Position numbers and translations under genes: made by a program. Below are positions 8,856 to 18,300 of a stretch of 64,000 nucleotides of DNA, in pieces (the first letter of the stretch is position 1; every line of letters begins with the position of its first letter). The stretch covers positions 1,086,789-1,150,788 of the forward strand of contig NZ_JH992923.1 of assembly GCF_000315425.1 (NCBI RefSeq), given 5' to 3'. The stretch is from Massilia timonae CCUG 45783. Its GTDB lineage: Bacteria; Pseudomonadota; Gammaproteobacteria; Burkholderiales; Burkholderiaceae_D. The notes below the pieces were generated by a model. It was not told the DNA's origin, made no database searches, and saw nothing but the letters and a program-made list of their open reading frames with translations.

Positions 8856-9678
8856 TCACGGCAGCTCGTAGAATTCGGCCTCGATGATCGACAGCTGCGA
8901 ACGCGCCACCTGCCGCGCGCCGGTGTCGGCGTTGGCCTGGTTGGCCACTTCGAGCATCCGGATCGCCCCCGCGTCATCGGCCTGCCCGTCGAGCGCGATC
9001 CTCACCTCGCTGCCGTGGCGCGGCGCCAGCGGCAAGGTGACGTAACCGAGGTTCTTCGGCGTCGTGCCCCGGTACACCTCGGCGCCAGCGGCAAACACGC
9101 GCAAGGGATAGCTGCGCTCGCGCCAGCCGGTCAGCTTCAGCACCAGCTCGCGCAGCAACGCCGGGCGCGCCAGGCGATACGTGATCTCGGCCGGCGCACC
9201 GGGCGCGTTGGCCCAGCTGGTGGTCTCGTCATCGTCCACAGACTGCGCGGCGCGCTCGCCGATGCTGGCCGCCGTGCTGCCAGCCACCGGCACCGCGACC
9301 GGTGTCGATGCCAGCGCGAGCCCGGCCGGCGCCAGGCCGTCGGCGCGCGCCCGCAGCGCGTGGTTGCCGGCGCTCTGCGCGATGCCGCCGCGCCATTCGG
9401 CCGACCCCGCCAGTTCGAACCGCACGCTGTCGAGCGCTAACCGGATTGCGCCGTCCGGCGGCATCGACCGCCTCCGCCTGCACCAGGGCCAGGTTGGCGC
9501 CGTCGTGGAAACCGGGCTGGTAGGCGCCGGCGGGTCGCCGACCGTCAGCTCCCAGCCGGGGAGAAATCGTACTGGGTGCGGGCGGCCCAGGCAGGCATGC
9601 CGATGCCGCGATCGACGGGGCCGCCAGGGCCAAGGCGCCCGGGATGGGCAATGCGGTGCGATCCATGCGTGTCGCCAT
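8856..9678 (-). pseudogene. Broken GH2 beta-galactosidase: N- and C-terminal ends joined, frameshifted
   Basis: Pieces of one secreted GH2-type enzyme lie in successive frames on the minus strand. From 9678 comes a signal-peptide-like start (MDRTALPIPGALALAAP). It is followed in other frames by MPAWAARTQYDF, then PGWELTVGD, then YQPGFHDGANLALVQAEAVD. From about 9460 to the stop at 8856 a 200-residue C-terminal segment stays open (VRFELAGSAEWRGG, later SQLSIIEAEFYELP). The FSPGWELTVGD type of opening belongs near the start of GH2 enzymes, while ALVQAEAVDAAGRR is typical of the C-terminal domains. The catalytic TIM barrel in between is missing. At least three or four frameshifts occur in about 200 bp. 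The family call is by motif memory. The gene was probably a neighbour of the receptor operon. Confidence 0.6.
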
Positions 9679-9872
9679 CCGTCGATGCTGGTCCAGCTGA
9701 TGTCTTCGTACGCCAGCGCCTGTATTGTTCAGCATCCGGCCCCGCCTGTGCGGCCCGGGCGCGAATCACTCAACATCGTGACCGATCGCGCCGGCCGGAT
9801 TGACGGGCGCGCTGAATCATCCGGTAATGGCGCTCCGACCGACCTGCTTTTTCATCTACCGGCACCGAGATC

Positions 9873-10205
9873 ATGAGCAAACCTTTCAAACGCATCCTCT
9901 TCACCGGCACGGCGGCAACCTGGACCGCCGTCTGCGCAAGCGCCTGCACGACTTCGCCGACGTCGTGCGCCTGGCCGACGTGGCCGACATCGGCCTCGCC
10001 GGGGCGAACGAGGAAGTGGTGCAGTGCGACCTGGCCGACCGCGCGCAGGTGATGCGCATGTGCGACAGCGTCGACGCGGAGCTGCACTTCGGCGCGGTTC
10101 ACCCTGGATGGCGGCCAGCCGTTCGCCTATCCGGCGGAGGACGACCTGAGCACCTTCCTGCAGGGCGGCGCGTTCGTGACCACCGGCCCGAAATATCCGC
10201 AATAA
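9873..10205 (+). pseudogene. Broken uronate dehydrogenase (SDR family), internally deleted
   Basis: The reading starts with MSKPFKRILFTGTA, a Rossmann-fold nucleotide-binding start. After a frameshift in the glycine loop it continues as RLRKRLHDFADVVRLADV and EEVVQCDLADRAQVM, closely resembling uronate dehydrogenases, which oxidise glucuronate or galacturonate to the aldarolactone. At about 10090 the reading changes frame again to a short tail ending LQGGAFVTTGPKYPQ, like the C-terminus of that family. Most of the catalytic core, including the Tyr-x-x-x-Lys motif, is absent, so no activity is expected. It ends 7 nt before the GH115 glucuronidase start. An intact pair would release and oxidise uronic acid. 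Assignment of the tail is less certain than that of the head. Confidence 0.6.
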
Positions 10206-10212
10206 GGCGTCG

Positions 10213-12987
10213 ATGAAGATACTCGCCCTGCTCGCGCTTGGCGCACTGGTGGCGAGCGGCGCCGCCCATGCCAGGCCATTCGCGCTGGACCGCAATGGCG
10301 CCCTGCCCGTGCTCGTCACCGACGGCAGCGCCACCTCTCGCCTGGCGGCCGATCTGCTGATCCGCGACCTGGCCGCGCTGACCGGCATCGCCGGCCGGCG
10401 CGTGGAAGGGTTGAGCGACTGCCCGCAACGCTGCATCGTGGTCGGTAGCGCCGACACCGCGCTGGTGCGCGAAGTCGCCAGCGCCATCGGCGCCGACCTG
10501 GCGCCGCTGGCCGGGCAACGCGAGCGCTACATCCGCTCCACGGGCCGCGCCGACGAACGCGACGTGCTGCTGATCGCTGGCGCCGACCGGCGCGGCGCCG
10601 TGTATGGCGTGGTCGACGCCTCGCGCGAACTGGGGATCTCGGCGTGGGAATGGTGGGCCGACGTCAGGCCGGCGCGCAAGACCGGGCTCGCGCTCGACGG
10701 CGCGCCGCGCCTGTCCGCCGCGCCCTCGGTAGCCTGGCGCGGCATCTTCATCAACGACGAAGACTGGGGCTTGCAGCCGTGGGCCGCCAGGACGCATGAC
10801 CCCGCGAAGGACATTGGCCCGCACACCTATGCCCGCGTGTTCGAGCTGATGTGGCGCCTGAAGGCCAACCTGCTGTGGCCGGCCATGCATGACAGCACCA
10901 GGGCCTTCTATACGATCCCCGGCAACGCCCAGGCGGCCGACGACCATGCGATCGTGGTCGGCACTTCGCACGCCGAGCCGATGATGCGCAATAACGTCGG
11001 CGAATGGCAAGCGGGCTTCGGGGAGTTCAACTGGTTCACCAACCGCGATGCGCTGCTGGGCTACTGGCAGCAGCGTGTGGACGAGGTGAAGGGCTTCGAG
11101 AACGTCTACACCCTCGGCCTGCGCGGCGTGCACGACTCGGCCATGGAAGGCGCCAGCGGACCGGACCAGGCCCGCGCCACGGTGGAGGAAGTCATCGCAT
11201 CGCAGCGCGCCATGCTGGCGCACACGCTGGGCCGGAGCGCCGAGCGCATCCCGCAAGCGTTCACGATGTACAAGGAGGTGCTGGATTACTACAACCGCGG
11301 CTTGCGGGTGCCGGATGACGTCACCCTGGTCTGGCCGGAGGATAACTACGGCTACCTGAACCAGCTCGGCACGGCGCGCGAACGCGCGCGCGGCGGCGGC
11401 AACGGCATCTATTACCACGTGTCGTACTGGGGCCGCCCGCACGACTACCTGTGGCTCGGCACCACCCACCCGGCGCTGATCCGCGACCAGCTCCAGCGCG
11501 CCTGGACCACCGGCGCGCAACGCCTGTGGATGCTGAACGTGGGCGACATCAAGCCCAACGAGTACCTGGCCGAGTACTTCCTCGACGCCGCCTTCGACGC
11601 CGGCGTGCTGCGCCAGGACCCGGCGCGCCACCTGGCCGCCTGGGCCGGACGGCAATTCGGCGCCTTTCACGGCGAAGAGATCGCGGCGATCAAGCTCGAA
11701 TACTATCGCCTGGCCTGGGAACGGCGCCCGGAATTCATGGGCTGGAGCCAGACCGAACCCACGCGCCCGGTGCGCGCGACCGACTACATCCGCACCGGCG
11801 GCGAGGAAGCCGAGCGGCGTCTGGCGGCCTACCGCGCGCTGGTGCGCCGCGCCGAGGCGCTCCAGGCCCGGCTGCCGTCGCTGCTGCACGACGCCTATTT
11901 CCAGCTGGTGCTGTACCCGGTGCGCTCCAGCGCCAGCCTGAACGAGCGCATCCTGAAACTCGATCTGGCCGCCGAGTACGCGCGCCAGCAGCGCCCCTCG
12001 TCGAACCTGTACGTGCGCCAGGCGCGGCGGGCGCATGCCGCCATCGCGGCCGATGCCGCCGCCTATGACACGCTGGCCAACGGCAAGTGGGCCCATTTCA
12101 TGGACGTCGCGCCGCGCCGGCTGCCGGTGTTCGCCGAACCGCTGTACCCGAGCTACGACACGTCCACGCGGCGCGGCTGCGGGCTGGTGTACCCGGCGCC
12201 GCATTCGGTCGAGGCAAACCAGCTGGTGGTGCCGGCCGGGCGTGCGGTCAGCCGCACGCTGACGGTGGTCAGCCATGGCAGCCAGGATGTGGCCTGGTCG
12301 GTCGCTCCCGAGGCGCGCGGAATACGCCCAGACCTTGCATCGGGCCGGCTCGACGCCGGCAACGGCCACGAGCAGCGCCTGGTCCTGCATGTCGATGGAA
12401 GCGCCAACCCCGCGCTCACCCTGCGTTGCGGCGCGAAGACGCTGAAGGTGAACCTGCAGGTGCAGGCCCTTGACGGTGGCCTGCCGGGCGAGCGCGAACG
12501 CATCGTCGTGCTGCCGGCGGCCAGCGCTTCAGTGCCGGTGTCACCCGACTGGGAAGCCCTGCCCGGCCTCGGCACGTCCGGCAGGGCCATGCGCGCGCGC
12601 CTGGAGCTGCCTTCACGCGGGGTGGACGCGCTCGCGGGCGTGGCGCCGCTCGAGTACCGCTTCCAGACCCGCAGCGAAGGCGGCGCTACCCTGCGCCTGG
12701 TCGCCGTGCCCGTGCATGCACTGACGTCCGAGAACCGCCTGCGCATCGCGGTGCAGCTGGACGATGGGCCGCTCGAGGTCTTCGATTACACGACGGTCGG
12801 CCGCAGCGATGAATGGAAGCGCAATGTGCTGGGCAATATGGCGGTGCGCAGCAGCACGCTGGCGCGGCTCGATCCAGGCGTGCACACCGTGCGCATCTAT
12901 GCGCTCGATCCGGGCGTGGTGCTGGATCGTGTCGACGTGGTGATGGATGGGGCGCCGGAGTACTATGGGATGCCGCCGATGGACTGA
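10213..12987 (+). CDS. GH115 alpha-glucuronidase, secreted
   Basis: This 924-residue enzyme of glycoside hydrolase family 115 would remove (4-O-methyl)glucuronic acid from xylan or from arabinogalactan side chains. A signal peptide covers about residues 1-20 (LLALGALVASGAAHA). Family landmarks are the N-terminal AVYGVVDASRELGISAWEWW, then WRGIFINDEDWGLQPWA near 176, the long barrel section with FELMWRLKANLLWPAMH, and YYHVSYWGRPHDYLWLGTT. A C-terminal beta-rich part ends VVMDGAPEYYGMPPMD. The start at 10213 has AAGG 5 nt upstream. It is the only intact gene between the broken GH2/uronate dehydrogenase region and the T6SS island. With the lost uronate dehydrogenase it probably formed a glucuronate-release unit. 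Family assignment is firm; the exact glycan is an inference. Confidence 0.9.
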   Translation: MKILALLALGALVASGAAHARPFALDRNGALPVLVTDGSATSRLAADLLIRDLAALTGIAGRRVEGLSDCPQRCIVVGSADTALVREVASAIGADLAPLAGQRERYIRSTGRADERDVLLIAGADRRGAVYGVVDASRELGISAWEWWADVRPARKTGLALDGAPRLSAAPSVAWRGIFINDEDWGLQPWAARTHDPAKDIGPHTYARVFELMWRLKANLLWPAMHDSTRAFYTIPGNAQAADDHAIVVGTSHAEPMMRNNVGEWQAGFGEFNWFTNRDALLGYWQQRVDEVKGFENVYTLGLRGVHDSAMEGASGPDQARATVEEVIASQRAMLAHTLGRSAERIPQAFTMYKEVLDYYNRGLRVPDDVTLVWPEDNYGYLNQLGTARERARGGGNGIYYHVSYWGRPHDYLWLGTTHPALIRDQLQRAWTTGAQRLWMLNVGDIKPNEYLAEYFLDAAFDAGVLRQDPARHLAAWAGRQFGAFHGEEIAAIKLEYYRLAWERRPEFMGWSQTEPTRPVRATDYIRTGGEEAERRLAAYRALVRRAEALQARLPSLLHDAYFQLVLYPVRSSASLNERILKLDLAAEYARQQRPSSNLYVRQARRAHAAIAADAAAYDTLANGKWAHFMDVAPRRLPVFAEPLYPSYDTSTRRGCGLVYPAPHSVEANQLVVPAGRAVSRTLTVVSHGSQDVAWSVAPEARGIRPDLASGRLDAGNGHEQRLVLHVDGSANPALTLRCGAKTLKVNLQVQALDGGLPGERERIVVLPAASASVPVSPDWEALPGLGTSGRAMRARLELPSRGVDALAGVAPLEYRFQTRSEGGATLRLVAVPVHALTSENRLRIAVQLDDGPLEVFDYTTVGRSDEWKRNVLGNMAVRSSTLARLDPGVHTVRIYALDPGVVLDRVDVVMDGAPEYYGMPPMD

Positions 12988-13063
12988 CGCTGCATGGCGC
13001 AGTGTGGCCAATCGCGGCTACCATGGCGGCCAGTGTCGGCGCGCCGAGGTCGGACCGATCGCT

Positions 13064-13582
13064 TCAGCCGGGCAGTTCCAGCACTTGCATGTTCTTCTCG
13101 AGCGCTCCGCTCAATGTCGGTAGCTCTGCTGTCTCTTCGAACACGAACTCGAAACCAAAGTCGATGATTTCGCGCCGGGCGATCACGCGAAAGCCATTGA
13201 CCGTCACGGCGTAGTTCCCTGGCCTGAGCATGACTTCGCGCCAGTTCTCTCCTGGGGCCCATTCTCGAAGCGTTGCCATGTCCGATATCACGGCTTTGGT
13301 GACGATTTTTAATGGAAACGTAGCGTTAGAAACAATAATGGTTTTCGGATCAATCCCTCGAGGTTCCTTATCGGTCCGCAGGATGATCGAGTAGATACCA
13401 TCATCCAAGCCGAGAACAGGCAGGACGATCCCTTGCTCGACCACTCGTTCTCCTTCATCCGATCCGACGAAGCGCGCGTAGAGATTATCGCCAAGATTAA
13501 TCTCGCAAAAATGCCCCGCCAGGACACTGGGATCGAATATCACAATCCCGTTGAAGTCGACGATCAGTTCAAAGTTCTGCAT
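13064..13582 (-). CDS. Hypothetical protein at the end of the Rhs immunity cluster
   Basis: I do not recognise a named family. The 172-residue protein starts MQNFELIVDFNGIVIF; the ATG at 13582 was chosen over a longer reading because GGA lies upstream and the extension has no coding character. It is rich in beta-strand patterns, has no signal peptide or membrane segment, and ends KNMQVLELPG. It is the last of four small genes on the same strand downstream of the Rhs toxin gene, and its start resembles a vestigial fragment between the two Imm26-type genes. Position and small soluble form suggest an immunity or accessory protein. Base composition is more AT-rich than the CAZyme genes, in keeping with horizontal gain. 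Confidence 0.7.
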   Translation of the reverse strand: MQNFELIVDFNGIVIFDPSVLAGHFCEINLGDNLYARFVGSDEGERVVEQGIVLPVLGLDDGIYSIILRTDKEPRGIDPKTIIVSNATFPLKIVTKAVISDMATLREWAPGENWREVMLRPGNYAVTVNGFRVIARREIIDFGFEFVFEETAELPTLSGALEKNMQVLELPG

Positions 13583-13638
13583 CCGATTCCATCCTTTTTT
13601 TGGAATATGGCTACATTGACTTCGCTGTAGCAACCAGG

Positions 13639-13905
13639 CTAGGTAGTCTGGACGAAGAATGTTCCAGCGTCCTTGCCCAGATCGCCCGGGCTTGCTTTCG
13701 GGCGGATGAACAGATAGCCGACTGCGTCGGATAGGCCAAGAGCTCCCCGGAATGGATGAGGAAACCTGGCTCCATAGATTTGTAACGCGAAACACTCGTC
13801 GTTCAAGCCGAGGGGCTCGGCCTGAAGAAGACCCGCTTTACCACCCAATTTAGAACCAGTGTAAGGCTCATCGTCGGCCACCTCGCCCTCTGCCTGCATT
13901 GCCAT
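13639..13905 (-). CDS. Short DUF1963 (YwqG)-like protein
   Basis: This 88-residue protein resembles the C-terminal half of DUF1963/YwqG proteins: GSKLGGKAGLLQ, then FALQIYGARF, then DAVGYLFI, a pattern found in that family (KxGG...LQ ... QI ... GxxYLF). Full family members are usually over 200 residues, so this is either a short version or a truncated copy. It starts 9 nt after the stop of the Imm26-like gene, with no clear ribosome site, so translation may be coupled. DUF1963 proteins are common in polymorphic-toxin immunity clusters, which fits its place behind the Rhs gene. Function is inferred from position. Confidence 0.55.
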   Translation of the reverse strand: MAMQAEGEVADDEPYTGSKLGGKAGLLQAEPLGLNDECFALQIYGARFPHPFRGALGLSDAVGYLFIRPKASPGDLGKDAGTFFVQTT

Positions 13906-13914
13906 TGCAGGAAC

Positions 13915-14487
13915 TCACTGACTGGTATGCCTCACGGACGACTGTCCATAGTGCGGCGGGGGCAGCGCGATTCCCTTGAACAGAAGTTCCTTTGAATCAT
14001 CCCAGTTGACCCCTGTAGCGAAGTATCTGCGCAGGCGCTTGCGGATCTTGCCGGCGTCTCCATACACCCCGCTGAGCTCATGGCGATAAATCACATCCAG
14101 ATCCGTTCTCGGATCGAGGTCGGCCTTGATAATGGCGGCGCCACAGGACGAAAACTGATCGGTCAATCGGATCAGATCCGCGCCATAGGTCCCGGCGCCC
14201 TTGAACACCGCGCTCAACATCACCATTGGAATAGGAGCGGAACTCGGGATCACTCCCGCCTGACCGAGCTTAACGACGATCAGCGAATCCAGATTTTTCT
14301 CTGCGACGTAGATGAAAAATAGCGAGGGGACGTCATTCAGATCGACGCCATCCCATGCGTTCCTGGGCTGGACAATGTCGAAGAACTGCATGATGCCGTT
14401 CTTGCGCATCTGCGCAAGCGTGAACGCTTCATTACCGATCTCGAGAACGACGACATCGTTTTCTTTGCAACCGGTCTTCTTCAGCAT
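13915..14487 (-). CDS. Imm26-like immunity protein
   Basis: This is a 190-residue soluble protein. The ATG at 14487 is preferred because AGGAGG sits 8 nt upstream; a GTG 24 nt earlier would swallow that site. The start ENDVVVLEIGNEAFTLAQM with NGIMQFFDIV follows the pattern of the Imm26 immunity family, in which a short beta-barrel-like start (xGDVFxIPLxxGxYGFGRI) is followed by a dimer-type strand pair. The match is weaker than for the neighbouring gene at 14599. It lies in the same-strand cluster downstream of the Rhs toxin. It could protect against a toxin tip that has since been replaced. Assignment is by motif and context. Confidence 0.6.
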   Translation of the reverse strand: MLKKTGCKENDVVVLEIGNEAFTLAQMRKNGIMQFFDIVQPRNAWDGVDLNDVPSLFFIYVAEKNLDSLIVVKLGQAGVIPSSAPIPMVMLSAVFKGAGTYGADLIRLTDQFSSCGAAIIKADLDPRTDLDVIYRHELSGVYGDAGKIRKRLRRYFATGVNWDDSKELLFKGIALPPPHYGQSSVRHTSQ

Positions 14488-14509
14488 CCCGCATTCCTCC
14501 TGAGCATGC

Positions 14510-14609
14510 ACGCCCCACGCCTGACAAGACGGCCATCGAGATTATCGCCGACGTTGATTCCCAAGAAGCACTCGATCAAATCATCATCGACGGTGAGTTC
14601 AAACTTCTG
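14510..14609 (-). pseudogene. Vestigial start of a paralogue of the gene at 13064
   Basis: Between the two Imm26-type genes one minus frame reads KFELTVDDDLIECF and INVGDNLDGRLV with no start codon. This resembles NFELIVD ... INLGDNLYARFVG near the start of the protein at 13064-13582. It then runs out of register into the ribosome-binding region of the next gene. It looks like a relic of a duplicated immunity gene. Confidence 0.5.
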
Positions 14610-15294
14610 GCTTTTTCAGATGATCAACTATCATTTTTTTGAAATTGAAGTCATCATAGGCGGCGTATTTCGGTAGCCCCTCTGCCTCGCGGATATCGAT
14701 CTCCCTCTCGTTCTCATAAATATCCGTGACGGTCAGGGCGAAAGGCGGCGTACCATACACGTAGCGCAGTGTGGCGTACTCGTCCCCAGGTACGAAATCA
14801 GTCTGGTGCTCTATGATCCGCCAGTCTCCCAGGTCACCGACCTCCAACAAAGAATAGCTCTCGATCGGGACCGGCGGCACCAGCCACGTTTTCTCTTTAC
14901 TGTGGTCGAAAATGGGCTGGCGCGAGAAATAATCAAAGATCTCCGCAATCGCGCCGATCGAGACATTGGCAACGATCCTGCCAAATCCGAATCTACCATC
15001 GTCGAGTCTATAGGCGAAAATATCTCCTGGCGTTACTTTCTGCCTCTTCCTTCGCTTGGCCGTCTTGATCGAAACTTGCTTGACCTCGAGTTCGTCGAAG
15101 CCAGCAAGTACGTCGTTATCCAGGTTTGCCTTGAATGCAAGATCCAATGCGTATTCCAGTTCCTGTAACGACGGCCGCCTCGACAGATCTTCTTGATACG
15201 CCAGACTGAAATCATGTAGAAAGTGGCGTACCGAATCCAGCACTGCGTCACCAATGACCACATCCGTACTGCCTTGCGCGCTCCACCATCCCAT
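14599..15294 (-). CDS. Imm26 family immunity protein, probable antidote to the Rhs toxin
   Basis: This is a 231-residue soluble protein whose centre (KVTPGDIFAYRLDDGRFGFGR near residue 88) matches the hallmark of the Imm26 immunity family. An N-terminal extension, LHDFSLAYQEDLSRRPSLQELEYALDLAF, precedes it. The C-terminal part (WRIIEHQTDFVPGDEYATLRYVYG) also fits that family. It begins 38 nt after the Rhs stop codon on the same strand, the usual place for the immunity gene of a polymorphic toxin. It is therefore the best candidate for neutralising the GIY-YIG-like tip. That pairing is inferred from order, not from a known toxin-immunity match. Confidence 0.75.
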   Translation of the reverse strand: MGWWSAQGSTDVVIGDAVLDSVRHFLHDFSLAYQEDLSRRPSLQELEYALDLAFKANLDNDVLAGFDELEVKQVSIKTAKRRKRQKVTPGDIFAYRLDDGRFGFGRIVANVSIGAIAEIFDYFSRQPIFDHSKEKTWLVPPVPIESYSLLEVGDLGDWRIIEHQTDFVPGDEYATLRYVYGTPPFALTVTDIYENEREIDIREAEGLPKYAAYDDFNFKKMIVDHLKKPEV

Positions 15295-15332
15295 ACTCCC
15301 TCCGTGATTGGTACGCCATGCCGGTCATTCGG

Positions 15333-18300
15333 TTACCCACACCCACCACCAAGTGTCGAACGGGCGTTTCGATATGCCGACTCGAAATAGGCCTGTCGAC
15401 CGCGAGGCCGTGTCGTGTTGTCGTGCGCGAATGAAGCCACTTTATTTCCGCGCTGTTCATAAGTCACTGCTTGTTGCAAATCAAACCCGACGGTTCCTGT
15501 CTTGGTACCCAAGTACTCGATGTGCGCCTGCTCAATGCCTCGGGCTGTGCCATAAGTGACGTTCCTTGCGATCGGACTCATTTTGGCGCCCTCAGGCATT
15601 CGTCCACTCAAGCGATGCTCGCGGCTTCTCCGAAGCAGATCATCCGTAACGCCAACATAGTAAGGTTTGTCGCTGCCCGGCGCATACAGGCCATATACCG
15701 CGTAGCCTGGAGCACTTTCGGAGATCCAACCCCACGGATCGATCCACGCAGTTGGATTCAACGCATAAGCGTACAGGTTCAGACCGCCTGACAACCCAAT
15801 CGGATCCTGACTGACAAACCTCCCCACATCCGGATCGTAATACCTGAACGTGTTGTAATGCAGCCCCGTCCCCTTGTCCGCATACTGCCCAGGATAGCGC
15901 AGCGGCTGCTCGGTGCGCTCCAGCAGCATGGCGTCTTCCCCGCGCTCCACCCGGCCCCAGGCGCCGTATTTCCCGGCCCACGCCAGCTCTCCCGCCTCGT
16001 CGGTCAGCTCCAGCGGCGTCCCCACCGGATCGGTGTGGAAGTGATACACCCTCGACGACGAGCGCGCCTTGTCGATCGTCACACCTGCGATGGCGCCGGC
16101 GACGACCGCATCCACCCGCGCCAGCGGCGTGTACATCGCATCCGGGCTGTACACGTAGCTGCTGACGCTCCCCTCGCGCACCTCCTGCGCCATGCGCAGC
16201 CCTTGCCAGACGAAGCGCCGGCGCTGGCTGCGCGCCAGTCCCGAGGCGTCGCGCCGTGTTTCGCTGCAGGCGATGCGCCGGCCGAGCGGGTCGTACTCGA
16301 AGCGCGTCTCGACCACTCCCTGCGCATCCTCGGTCCACACGCCCGTCAGGCGGTCCTCGGCGTCGAAGGTGAAGCGCTGATCCTGGCGCGCGCCCTTGCG
16401 CTTGTGGCTGACGTTGCCCCAAGGGTCGTACTCGTAACGGATATCGCACCAGACCTTGAGCCGGGTGCCTTCGACCCGGCCCCGGCTCCCGTCCACGCCC
16501 GCCTTCCCTGAGCCGTCGAGCAGGTTGCCGGCCGCGTCCCACGCGAACCGCTCGTCTTCCAGGTCGGCCGCGCGGCTCTGGCGCAGCAGGTGGCCGGCGC
16601 GGTCGTAGCGATAGTCGATGCGGCCACGGACGCTGTCGTGCACTTCTCCCAACTCTCCCTGCAGGTCGTAGCGGTAGCGGCGCCACAGCTGCCCATCGCC
16701 GGGGCCGAGCGCATGACCGAGCAGGCCCGCAGCCTGCCAGCTGCGCCGCCCGAGCACGTCGTAACCGGTGCGCTGCACGATGCGCCCCTGCGTGCGCAGG
16801 ATTTCGCGGTGCAGGTCGTCGCGCTCGATGTCGCTGACAACGCGCCCGCCCACCCGCACCTGGTGCACGTGGCCCGCGCCATAACAGAGTTGCTCGATGC
16901 GCTGGCCATGCGGCAGGTCGATGGCCGCGAGGTTGTCGAGTTCATCCAGCTCATAACGCACCGTGCCCTCGGCGCCGTGCTCGGCCAGCAGGCGCCCGGC
17001 CACGTCGTAGTCGAAGCCGACGCTGCTGGACGTCACCCCAAGCGCGCTGCCGGCGGCGAGCGGCGCCCGGGTCGCCGCGACGAGCCGGTCGGCATCGTTC
17101 CAGGCATAGGTGGACACCGAGGTCGCGCACGTCTGGCGCAGCAGCCTGCCCATCCCGTCGCGCTCGAAGCGCATGGTGCGGCGCGCGCGGGCGAGCGGAT
17201 CGCCCGCCGATGCGCCCAGCTTCTCGAGTTCGACCAGCTCGCCCGCGGCGTCATAGCCCAGCTGCCGCTCCACGCCATCCGGCCTTATCTCGCGCACCAG
17301 CCGATCGCCGCTGTCGTAAGCGAAGTCGTACCGGGTGTCGGGGCCGGACGCCAGCTCGACCAAGCGGCCGCGCGGATCGTAGCGGTAGCTCAGCCGCCGC
17401 TCGGCCGGATCGAGCGCCTCGACCACCTGGCCGCGCGCATTGCGGCGCCAGCGCATCGAGACCTCCCTGTAGCGCTGCCCGACGGGCAGGCCGGCCGCGT
17501 CGTACGCAAACTCCTGCACGCTGCCGTCCGGCAGGATGATCCTGGCCGGCTCGCCGGTCGGCAGGCGCTCGAAGCGCGTTTGCTGTCCCAACGCATCCGT
17601 CACGGTCTCCAGGTAGCCGGCGGCATCATAAGCGTAGCGGGTGGTCTTGCCGGAGCAGTCCGTGTAGGCGGTCAGCTGTCCCAGCGCATTCCAGGCCATC
17701 GTCCGGCGCGCGCCGCGCGCGTCGACATGCGCCACCGGCCACGGACCAAGACCCGGCGCGTACTCATGCCGCTCGACGCGCCCCAGCGGATCGGTCGTGT
17801 TCAGCAAGCGCCCGAGATGGTCATACCCGGCGCGCCAGCGCGCGCCGCCCGGCAGGATCGTCTGCGTGACGCGCAGGCTGTCGCCGTCATAGCTGGTCGC
17901 GGTGCGCCGTCCGAGCGGGTCGGTTTCCAGGACGATCCGGCCCGCCGCGTCATACTCGAAAGCGACGCTGCGTTCGCCCGGCAGCGCGATGTGGGTGGGC
18001 TGGCCGGCGTCGTCGTAGCGTATCCGGTAGGCGCCGCCATCGAGGTCGGTGCAGGCCACGATCCGCAACTGCTCGTCGTAGCGCCAGCACGCCTCGCGGC
18101 CCAGTTCATCGCGCACCGTGGTCTGGCGCGCCTCAAGGTCATAGGTGAATCCGGCGCGCTCGCCTTCGCTGGACCAGCAGGCGACCACGCGCTGGCGCCC
18201 GCCAATGTCGGCCCAGGCGTAGTGCGAGACCAGGCCCAGGGCGCCCGTATGGCTCGTCATCACGCCGTTCTGGTAGCCGAAGCGGCGCACGACCGCCCCG

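Noticed and set aside
13064-15294. A new defence system made by the four small genes
   Set aside because: Their order directly behind an Rhs toxin and the Imm26 motifs explain them as immunity genes; no nuclease, helicase or other defence domain is present.
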